From Flammula alnicola (Eukaryota > Basidiomycota > Agaricomycetes > Agaricales > Strophariaceae): a stretch of 40,943 nucleotides of DNA. The translations under genes were made by a program, and so were the position numbers. The number at the start of each line of letters is the position of its first letter. The stretch's first letter is position 1. The stretch covers positions 1 to 40,943 of the forward strand of contig JADNRV010000388.1 in assembly GCA_015499995.1 (NCBI GenBank), written 5' to 3'. The notes beneath the pieces were generated by a model, which had not been told where the DNA came from, ran no database searches, and saw only the letters and a list, made by a program, of their open reading frames with translations. This document shows, piece after piece, positions 31,571 to 39,532 of the stretch.

Positions 31571-31886
31571 GTCGTCGCGTCATCCTGCTATCCGCGCTGT
31601 CGTCGTCGTTGCGTGGTGCGCCGGTCGTCGTTGCGTGGTGCGCCGGTGGTGACCGCCATCGGGGTCGTTGCCGCGGTCGTTGTCGCTGTCGTTGCCGCGG
31701 TCGTCGCGGTCGTCGTGGTCGCGGTTGTGCGGTGTCAGCGGGTGGTCCGCGTGATAGGGGATGGTGGTGGGAGGGAAGAAGGTGGTGACGTGGCAACGTT
31801 CGAGCCGCGTCACCATCATTCGGTAACCGGTTGCCGGTTTGCCGATGGTAATCGGTATATGTATAACCAAAATTATTATTTTGGAA

Positions 31887-31966
31887 ATGCCTCCTTGGCT
31901 CAGGTGGCTAAAGCGCGGCATTATTAATATTGCTGTAGGCACTTGTTCAATTCCTGACTATGGCAT
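31887..31966 (+). other. tRNA-like fossil or SINE head inside H3
   Basis: ATGCC (31887-31891) can pair with GGCAT (31962-31966). Between them are an A-box-like TGGCTCAGGTGG, a pairable CGGCA/TGCTG stem with a 10-nt loop, and a B-box-like TTGTTCAATTCC. The oversized anticodon loop and weak T stem argue against a functional tRNA. Confidence 0.35.
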
Positions 31967-32338
31967 TTTATTTTTTGTGATTATTATTATTAATATAGTA
32001 AAGCCAAGTCCACAAAATCCACGGCATTGTCCACGGATAGTCCATGGAGTCCACACTCAAAATGGACACTGTGTGGACTTTTCGTGGACTGTGCGTGGAC
32101 TAAAATTTGCAATTTGGCAGGTGTTTTCACCAAAATCAAACCTGAAAAAAAAATTGTAAAAAGTCCACGGATTGTCCATGGAATCCGTGGAGTCCATGGA
32201 GTCCACGTGGAACAGGTGGGGGAGTGTAAAGACCTCGCGCTGTTGGACCCAATTCATGAGGTCCCACGGGCGCTTGTTAGCAGACGCGATTTCATGGATC
32301 TGTTGATCAAAGAACTCGCGCTTGACATCTCGGACGGT

Positions 32339-32880
32339 AAGGGGCGTGGTGGCTTAGCGGTTACTGTGTTGCCTTTAAGGGTGGCTGTGCACCATCCGAG
32401 AGGTTGTGGGTTTGATTCCTGCACATAGCAAGTACCATAAGCTTGTGACCTGGGTTCCATTCCGCAGAATGCTGATGTAATTCGTCTGCCGTTGGGCGCG
32501 TTGTCGGTGTTGAGTGGTCTAAGGGCCTGGGCGGACCACTGCGGTCACCTTTGGGCAACATGGGGGCATACTTTGGAGCTGGCATAAATCGTCCGCTATG
32601 TTGTGGGGCGTAGCAGGTGCACCATGGGACGGTCTCCTCGCTGTAGTGAGCAATGGCCTAAGGGCCGCCGCAGGGGTTGGGCACGATGAGCGCTGTGTAG
32701 GCCTACGTCGACAGTGCAGAGTGTCCGGGGTCCAAGTGATTCCGCGGAATGCTGATGTAAATCGACCCTGGCCCATTTGGGATCGTCGCTTGGCCTTATA
32801 GGTCAGTAGTTTGGATCGCGGCAAGACAGTGACTCTTGACAGGATTGGGGATCCGCGCTGAAGAGACCGCGAGCGGCTAG
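32339..32880 (+). mobile_element. SINE-2: second tRNA-headed element, 3' end not defined
   Basis: The head has an exact A box TGGCTTAGCGG (32351) and a B box GGTTTGATTCC (about 32407), and shares GGTGGCTGTGCA and AGGTTG(C/T)GGGTT(C/T)GATTCC with SINE-1. The body contains TTCCGC(A/G)GAATGCTGATGTAA twice (about 32460 and 32739) and GGGATCCGCGC near its end, also present in SINE-1 (24018). No poly-A or target duplication was found. ORFs here are not protein-like. Confidence 0.55.
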
Positions 32881-33791
32881 CTCTGAACGGAATACTATTC
32901 TCCTTACCTGAGCTATTTTTAGCACTTAGTAAAGCTTACAATGTAGTCTCAATGTTACAAGTCCGGACATTACAATGACAAGACTACTAAGGACTAGAGG
33001 AAACTATGCAAGATAACGAGGAATGCGCGGTTTAATAAAGACATTATCATTAGTAACTATTGAGATAACAGTCAATACATCTAATGAAGTGTACGGAATA
33101 GGCGCCTTTCAGTAATATCTTAACCATCCGGCCTATACAGCGAGGGCGCGGATCTCTAGATTAAAAGAACGGACATCTAGGCACACTACAGGACAGGTCG
33201 CGTGACATTGCCGAAGGCACCGAGGACAGTGGAGCAGCGGGGTAAAGCAGACGCCCATAGACGCGCCTGTAGCAACGCCGATCAAAGCTCGGATCAAAGG
33301 GATACCAAATTGGGAACACATACCATATCGGGTAATAACTTGGTGCAGGAAGATTTCCGGGGTGCATAACTCGACACAGCGAGATCCCAGATGCACGCCG
33401 AGAGTACCAGAGTATCGGGTACGGAGGACAAAGGGTTACAACCCTAATCACGAGATTATCACGGACAGAACGGGTGAGGATTGCCCGAGCGTCTCCGACG
33501 AGATGTAAGCGCGTCTATGCTCCGGTCAGTCGATAGCCAATGACAAGACAAGATACCAATGAAAACGAAAGGTCACGAGCCTGTATACCACGCGGTCGAG
33601 GAGGAGTAAGTCTTAGGCGCTTAAGTTAGCCGAGCCGACGACGATCTGAGCTCCCGATCCAACCAAAAAGGCATGATTGAGCGGACGCGCACGGAAACTG
33701 TACTCCACAAGGCCGCCGCTCGCGCACAAATGCCCATGAAATCTCTATATTCTCGTCATTGCGTCTATGTAATAATATATCGTCTCAGTAG

Positions 33792-33798
33792 TATATAA
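33792..33798 (+). promoter_or_regulatory. TATA box of Gypsy-2
   Basis: TATATAA in GTAGTATATAAGCAGCC, at the position expected for a core promoter inside a 5' LTR and about 950 bp before gag. Start of transcription would be expected near 33825. Confidence 0.5.
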
Positions 33799-34070
33799 GC
33801 AGCCCTGTAACACCGTAGAAGACAAGCAATTTACCACCCACGAGATACAAGCGCTTAAGAGTTATATCTTAAGTGTTTCACCTCTAAGTACTAAGTAGCT
33901 TCAAAGCGAGAGTCCCATAATATAAAAAGAAACCAAGTAACGATATAAATGAACTGTTAAGAGAGAACGGTGTCTAAGTGCGCCAAGCAAGAAAGAGAGT
34001 TATAAGCCAAGGAACCTGTCTAAGTGACTTGTTCAAAACCTACCCTTTGTCAAAGGACATCTGGGGACCT

Positions 34071-34160
34071 GGACTGTAGTGTCGGTAGACGAAGCGTCTA
34101 CGCGCCTCTGGCCATTGTTAAGGGACTGTAGTGTCGGCAGATAACATCTGCGCGCCTCTT
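34071..34160 (+). repeat. Paired hairpins with covarying stems in the Gypsy-2 leader
   Basis: GGACTGTAGTGTCGG occurs at 34071 and 34123, and CGCGCCTCT follows each hairpin. Between them the first copy has GTAGACG-AAG-CGTCTAC (34085-34101) and the second GCAGAT-AAC-ATCTGC (34137-34151). Flanks are conserved while stem bases change on both sides. Confidence 0.75.
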
Positions 34161-34610
34161 TCCACTAGTAGAGTTTTTGAGACAAGTAAAGACAAGTAAA
34201 GGGCATAGAGCCATCTTCTCAATTGGAGAACAAGACAAAGCGAGATCAGTTAGCAGTTTGTGCATAGAGCACTAGTTTCCGAGACCAGACCAGAATCACA
34301 CAAGTCTATTGGACTTAAAACGACCCATTGGCTATAAACGCGCCTAAGGCCTTGCCTAGCCGTTGTATAGTTAAAACCTTCTTTTATCGCAACCTACTAT
34401 CAGGTATCGATATTATAAAACTATTATCCTCCCCTTGGACGAACTAAGTCAACTAAACATTGATTTGGGTGTTTGAGTGTAGACTAGTAGTTATTAAAAG
34501 TGAAGCAAGTCGGATTTGATAGTATCTTTAATAGACATTACAAAGTCTATTAAACGCGACTACTTGATTATCTAGTAGTTCACACACACCCCGCACTAAG
34601 CATCTTTATC

Positions 34611-34625
34611 TGGAGCCCACCGCGA
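34611..34625 (+). promoter_or_regulatory. Gypsy-2 primer-binding site
   Basis: TGGAGCCCACCGCGA is what the complement of a tRNA 3' end (…TCGCGGTGGGCT-CCA) should look like: TGG first, then a possible acceptor stem. It lies 8 nt after the putative LTR end and before gag. The tRNA is not identified. Confidence 0.5.
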
Positions 34626-34746
34626 GGGGGGGTTTCTAAGATATTTGATACAAGGTTGCGGTAAAAGAGGCGTCGATTATTCATACAGAAAGTCGTGCTT
34701 CAACCTGTATAGGATTTGAATCGTTCAACGGTAAAACCATACAAAA

Positions 34747-36450
34747 TTGAGGGCTCAAGTAATCCTAACAAGGGGAACAAGAGCGCCAATAAACCAGCGT
34801 CAGCAGTTGCTTCTTCATCAAAGCACCAGCACACGCACCACTTATAATTCTATAAGGGCAGGAACAGAACCCCTACCTTTACCATTACCAAAGAAAAGAG
34901 AACCTTTCTCGAAGAGAAAACCCGCTCAGACTATAGCCAGAAAGTCAGATCCTTAAATAATATTCAAAGCGCACCTCGCAGGATATTATCTAGGACGGCT
35001 TCTGTACCTACACAAAGAGCACCTCCCCACCAGAAGAGGAAGAGGAAGATATTACAAGAACTTTTCCAGCGCCAAACGTACCAACTAGATCTACTAAAAT
35101 GGGTATGCCAGCACCAGGAACAAGAGATGCGCCGAAGTTTGATCCAGACAAGGAGTCCGAATTGCTGAGATTTATATCTCGCATGGAGGATCTCTATTCT
35201 ACCCATTCGATCACGGATGACAAGGAGAAAATAAGGCTACTAGGCAAATATGCCCCAGCGGAAACTGAAGCAGAATGGAGCGCATTTGACGAGTACAAAG
35301 CCGGAGCCTGGAAAGCGTTTAGAGACGAAGTCATAAAAAGCTATCCAGAAGCTGCCGCACTCGAAAGAGGCTCGCTTTTACGGTTCAAAAAGATATGCGC
35401 AGAGAAAGCCGGGCGGCATGGGATTCCTAGGCAAGACCTTCATGCTCTATTAAGTCTGAAACGAGCGTTCGTTGCAGAAGCCGAAAAACTGTTGGTGACC
35501 CCAGCGCTTATGTCAAATAAAGAGCTAGTGACGGAGTTCCTAGGATGCCTGTCGGAAGAATTTCAGCAAAGACTGAAAGACAAGATGGACGATTTGGCAG
35601 ACGCAAAGGGAGCGTCTACAAGCGCGACGACAGCAACAACAGCTGCTGGAGAAACCAGGGTAGAAGATCGCTACAAATGGAAGGAAGTATCGAAACCGCG
35701 GTTATCATAGCGAGACGGTCCTCACAGCCGCTCGAAAGGATGAGCGAGGATTTGGTTCGCGGAGTTTCGGGCGAACGAAGAGAAGACACTATTAAAATGG
35801 AGGAGACTGTAGCCAGACTGGCGGATTCCCTAAAAATCCAACAGCAGCAGCAACAGGAGATGCGACAGTACAGCCAAGTGATGGACCGACGCTTTGAGCA
35901 GCTAATCTCAGCAATAAAAACTCAAGCGATCCAGCCACAGGCAGGAACCTCGCAACCTTACTCTTACCAACAACAATACCCAAGGAATAATGCGTATAGC
36001 CCAGGAGCTAGTAATAGCAGACAGTATCCCGATGGGTGCTACTATTGCAAAGAAATGGGGCACAGGATGCACGAGTGTCCGCACGCGCTTAAACACTTGG
36101 ATCTGAAATGGATAAAGCGCATAGACAGGTGGTTGAAGCTACCTGATGGTTCCCCACTACCTACAGACGGCGAGAAATCGCGCAAGGAAGTAGTGGAACA
36201 ATTGTATAAAACTAGGCCGGGTATTATACCAATGGCGAAAGTAAATATGCAATCCTTCTATCAGGGAAGCGACCAAAACCAGGATATGATGCTACAAGAC
36301 ATGCAGGACCCAAGGGTTTCGCAACTATTGAATGGGTTAGCGCAGCTATTAGGAAGAGAGACCGTGGATAGAATGATAGCGGAAGAAAGGGAGCCCTCAC
36401 CCCTGGATGGGATTGAGGAGGAAGAAGAGAACTGTCGGGTTTTTGAATAG
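34747..36450 (+). CDS. Gypsy-2 gag with CCHC zinc knuckle, frame-broken
   Basis: The N-terminal text (TEPLPLPLPKKREPFSKRKP) is in one frame. An acidic linker and the capsid-like domain MGMPAPGTRDAPKFDPDKES, LLRFISRMEDLYSTHSITDD, FRDEVIKSYPEAAALERG follow in another (about 35006-35710). After a one-base break near 35690 the third part (35695-36450) has IETAVIIARRSSQPLERM, a Gln run, and CYYCKEMGHRMHEC (36040-36081), an exact CX2CX4HX4C knuckle for RNA binding. Gag forms the particle that packages the element RNA. Frame breaks are short and could be decay or assembly error, as the text between them is well kept. Confidence 0.85.
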
Positions 36451-37176
36451 TTCAAGGATGGGAAAGCCTGGGACTGCGAAGAAACCGACCTCTTCCGGAA
36501 GACCCAAGGCCCCTGAGGACAGAAACCGCAAGAGTCGAGTAGAAATAGAAGAATCAGAAGATGAGGAGAGCGATGAGCAAGAGGAGAGGACGTGCGGAGA
36601 GGTCCACCCCGAAGAAGCAAAAGAGATCAGGTAGCGCCCAAGGTATTACCTAAAGCGGTAATTGATCCACCAAGGCCCAAGGAGTTGCCATATGTGGACG
36701 TCCCAGCATTACGATATGTTACACGACCCACAGGCGCGCCTAAGCCTAGAGATGTAGAAACGAGACCGGGGCCGGCATACAAAAACCGTGCACCCATAGA
36801 AGATGAAGTCGACTCGGAAAAGATATTGGCTGCTATCCTAGACACGCCAGTAACCGTACCACTCAAGAACCTTTTCGGTTCGCCAGATAGTCCGGTCACT
36901 AAAGCGTTCGCTAAAAAGATAACTAAAACCAGACAGCCAGTCTTGATAGAGGAGATTTTAGATGAAGAATATGAGCAGCCACGCAGGAATGCCGCTTCTG
37001 CACCAAGGGTGACATTCGCACATGATCTGCAGTTTAAAAATGATGCGCTCGAGGATTGGGAAGATACCGGGCAGCCAAACCCAAATTGGAACATAGCAAG
37101 CGATCCGGTGTTGCAGTTCATACAAGAACACGACGGAGCGTTGCCCGATGAACCTATAGTCGCAAGGAATCCTTAG
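36430..37176 (+). CDS. Gypsy-2 gag-protease linker region, frame-broken
   Basis: Reads GFLNSSRMGKPGTAKKPTSS then an acidic ESEDEESDEQEE stretch (to 36634), changes frame near 36625, and continues APKVLPKAVIDPPRPKELPY, DTPVTVPLKNLFGSPDSPVT, RVTFAHDLQFKNDALEDWED and DPVLQFIQEHDGALPDEP. In the family this segment links gag to protease. A one-base loss near 37160 (AAGGGAA to AAGGAA) would explain the stop at 37174; the next frame reads ESLALRSIYPKINQMGQEEA into the protease. Confidence 0.65.
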
Positions 37177-37904
37177 CTCTTAGGTCTATCTATCCGAAGA
37201 TCAATCAAATGGGTCAAGAGGAGGCAGTAGTGGATCCCGGTTCACAGATCGTGTCTATGGCCGAGGAAGTCGCTATTGAACTAGGCTTAACCTGGAACCC
37301 AGGGATCACGGTTAATATGCAGAGTGCGAACGGATCAACAAACAGGACGCTGGGACTGGCAAGAGATGTACCATTTAATCTTGGTGGACTTATGCTCTAC
37401 TTGCAGGTACATATTCTTAAAAACCCTGCTTACCGAGTTTTGTTGGGAAGACCGTTTGACGCGCTTACCCGAAGTGGGATTCAAAATGAGATGGATGGTA
37501 GTCAGACTATCACTATCACGGATCCTAATACTGGGAAGCGAGTGTGCTACCTACATATGAACGCGGTGAGAACCCGGTGCAGTTCAGGAGGAAGCATAAA
37601 AATGACGCCCCTGAAAGCGCCAGGCTTTTTAGATAACCTCGAGGAACTTATCCCAGATGAAGGAGAGGTAGTAATGATGATAGAACTTGTAGAGGACGAG
37701 AAAAAGTTGCGCGTGCGATACGCACAGCACAAAGATAATGGAACATTCACGGATGAAGGAAAAAGGCTCGCCTTTTTATCATGCGCGCTAGATGAGGAGG
37801 TCATAGAAGGAGGCGAGCGTGTAGAAATCGAATCCTACCTTAACCAAATCTATCCTGGTAAGCTAGAAAAGAGGACCAAGGGCCAGCGGCATCAGTCTAC
37901 TTAG
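37160..37904 (+). CDS. Gypsy-2 aspartic protease
   Basis: VVDPGSQIVSMAEEVAIELG (37229-37290) has DPGS at the place of the retroviral D-T/S-G triad, followed by MQSANGSTNRTLGLARDVPF, the flap region and NPAYRVLLGRPFDALTRSGI, the ILGRPF-like end. A linker follows (PLKAPGFLDNLEELIPDEGE) to a stop at 37902. The protein would cut the Gag-Pol polyprotein. From my knowledge of this Agaricomycete lineage DPGSQI is normal, not damage, but I cannot check that here. The frame moves to the RT near 37895. Confidence 0.75.
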
Positions 37905-37927
37905 GAAAGAAATATAAACCAGTCGCT

Positions 37928-39532
37928 TTGAAAGTAAAGCCGGTTTATGCGTCTCTGCCAGAGCAGTACAGGATCAAGCGGGAAATCAAGGGAGATCCGT
38001 TAGCGGATATGCCCAAGCTTAGTAAAAACCCACCTGATTTTGAGCCCAAAGGAAGATATACACAAGAAAGAAAAGACGCGATGGATAAAGTACACGAGGG
38101 AGACTTCTTGTTACCAGAAGAACGCAAGCTGGTACATCAGCTCATCGCGGAACAAAACCAGGCGTTCGCTTGGGAGGATGATGAGCGAGGAAAATTCAGG
38201 GAAGACTTCTTCCCTCCCGTAGTCATTCCTACCATAGAACATAAGCCGTGGGTAGAAAGAAATATCCCAATTCCGCCGGGAATTTATGATGAAGTATGTA
38301 AGATCATCAGGTCCAAGGAAAAATCACAGGTCTACGAGCCTTCGAACTCCCCGTATCGATCTCGCTGGTTTACCGTGGCCAAGAAAAATGGGAAGCTCAG
38401 GATCGTGCATAGTTTGGAACCCTTGAACAAGGTAACCATCGCGCACTCCGGCCTTCCGCCCGCAACAGAAGAATTAGCCGCGCATTTTGCAGGCCGAGCT
38501 TGCGGCGGAATGTTTGATTTATACGTGGGATATGATGAACGACAGCTAGCAGAGCAGTCGCGCGATCTTACTACATTCCAGACTCCCTACGGCGCTATGC
38601 GCTTGGTAACCTTACCTATGGGCTGGACAAACTCCGTTCCCATCTTTCATGATGATGTTACATTTATTTTGAAAGAAGAGACACCCGATTTTACGATACC
38701 TTATATCGATGATGTACCTGTCAGAGGACCTCTGACTCGCTACCAAAATAAAGATGGCACTTATGAGATGATACCAGAAAACCCGGGAATTAGACGCTTC
38801 GTATGGGAACATATGCAGAATGTCAATCGGGTAGTGCAACGCATGAAATATTGCGGCGGCACATTTTCAGGATATAAATCAGTAATATGCGCAGCAGATA
38901 TTACCGTAGTCGGTCACTTGTGCACTATGGAAGGACGCAAACCAACCACGGAGCGCGTAAAGCAGATCATGGATTGGGACGAATTTGCGGACCTATCCCA
39001 GGTCAGAGGTTTCCTCGGTACTGTCGGCGTACTGCGCAGTTACATCTCTAATTATGCGATCAGGGCCAGGTTCCTACAAAGACTAACGCATAGTCGCGAA
39101 CCATTTGTTTGGGGACCGGACCAAGAGGAGTCTGTAAAATTATTGAAGGATGGAGCACAGAACGCATACGCGTTGAAAGCTATCGATTATGAAGGACAAG
39201 GAGATGTAGTGTTGGCCGTGGACAGCTCTTACATAGCAATAGGTTTCTATGTCTTCCAAGAAGATATAAATGATGCCAAGAAACACTACTATGCGAGATT
39301 TGGGTCCATTACAATGAATGACAGAGAAGCGCGCTACTCCCAACCGAAGCGTGAGCTGTTCGGATTAAAGCGTGCCCTCGAGAACAATCGAAAATGGTTA
39401 ATTGGTTGCCGAAAATTAGTAGTCGAGACAGACGCCAAGTACATTGCTGGGATGTTACAACATCCTGACATGATGCCTAATGCGGTAATTAACCGATGGA
39501 TTGAACAGATTGGGATGTTCCACTTCGCCTGA
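37928..39532 (+). CDS. Gypsy-2 reverse transcriptase and RNase H, intact over 534 codons
   Basis: Copies element RNA into DNA in the virus-like particle. Ordered blocks: FREDFFPPVVIPTIEHKPW (pre-RT), SPYRSRWFTVAKKNGKLRIV (motif 1/2), GGMFDLYVGYDERQLAEQSR (motif A, Asp), TLPMGWTNSVPIFHDDVTFI (motif B), PYIDDVPVRGP (catalytic YIDD, 38702-38713), VVGHLCTMEGRKPTTERVKQ, LSQVRGFLGTVGVLRSYISN (thumb). The RNase H part reads VVLAVDSSYIAIGFYVFQED (Asp), DREARYSQPKRELFGLKRAL (Glu), LVVETDAKYIAGMLQHPDMM (Asp). All catalytic residues are kept. The frame ends at 39530, where HFA-stop replaces a reading that continues RHKAGKTFG in another frame. The real start is upstream by polyprotein fusion; no own start codon is implied. 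Confidence 0.9.
   Translation: MKVKPVYASLPEQYRIKREIKGDPLADMPKLSKNPPDFEPKGRYTQERKDAMDKVHEGDFLLPEERKLVHQLIAEQNQAFAWEDDERGKFREDFFPPVVIPTIEHKPWVERNIPIPPGIYDEVCKIIRSKEKSQVYEPSNSPYRSRWFTVAKKNGKLRIVHSLEPLNKVTIAHSGLPPATEELAAHFAGRACGGMFDLYVGYDERQLAEQSRDLTTFQTPYGAMRLVTLPMGWTNSVPIFHDDVTFILKEETPDFTIPYIDDVPVRGPLTRYQNKDGTYEMIPENPGIRRFVWEHMQNVNRVVQRMKYCGGTFSGYKSVICAADITVVGHLCTMEGRKPTTERVKQIMDWDEFADLSQVRGFLGTVGVLRSYISNYAIRARFLQRLTHSREPFVWGPDQEESVKLLKDGAQNAYALKAIDYEGQGDVVLAVDSSYIAIGFYVFQEDINDAKKHYYARFGSITMNDREARYSQPKRELFGLKRALENNRKWLIGCRKLVVETDAKYIAGMLQHPDMMPNAVINRWIEQIGMFHFA

Larger units (their letters stand above)
29985..32236. mobile_element. hAT-like element H3, 2.25 kb, exact 8-bp target duplication
   Basis: Left end CTGTACTTTACAGTCCCCC, right end reversed GAGGTCTTTACACTCCCCC; inverted similarity continues through CACCTG and TCCAC(A/G)TGGACTCC. 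Exact copies GCGCTGTT flank it (29977-29984, 32237-32244). Both subterminal zones (30003-30310, 31990-32215) are packed with TGGACT and CCAYGGAC words. The interior (30430-31800) is GC-rich CGGTCGTG-type sequence with an internal direct repeat. No transposase; the many overlapping ORFs are low complexity. Confidence 0.9.
25960..32338 (-). mobile_element. LINE-B: minus-strand non-LTR retrotransposon with two nested elements
   Basis: Poly-T at 25960-25982 is its poly-A tail on the minus strand. Coding text runs up the window to about 32338 (VRDVKREFFDQQIHEIASAN), where SINE-2 sequence begins. LINE-C interrupts at 28448-29158 and H3 at 29985-32236. It lies tail to tail with LINE-A, with 16 bp (25944-25959) between the tails. 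Its 3' UTR (25983-26512) is only partly similar to those of LINE-A and LINE-C; about 26215-26460 looks unique. Confidence 0.9.
32953..34602 (+). repeat. Putative 5' LTR of Gypsy-2
   Basis: Inferred from position: it precedes a primer-binding site at 34611 and contains a TATA box. TGTTAC at 32953 and AAGCA at 34602 give TG...CA ends, but the partner LTR is outside the window and neither border can be tested. No gene is seen in 32880-34740; ORFs on the minus strand at 33133-33451 are not protein-like. Confidence 0.35.

Noticed and set aside
30449..31927. Several long overlapping ORFs on both strands in H3
   Set aside because: CGGTCGTG-type repeats give long open frames by chance; compositions are Arg/Val/Ser/Thr only.
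37209..37904. Calling the DPGS protease dead
   Set aside because: The surrounding sequence is well kept and the motif may be normal for this lineage, so it is reported as a variant instead.
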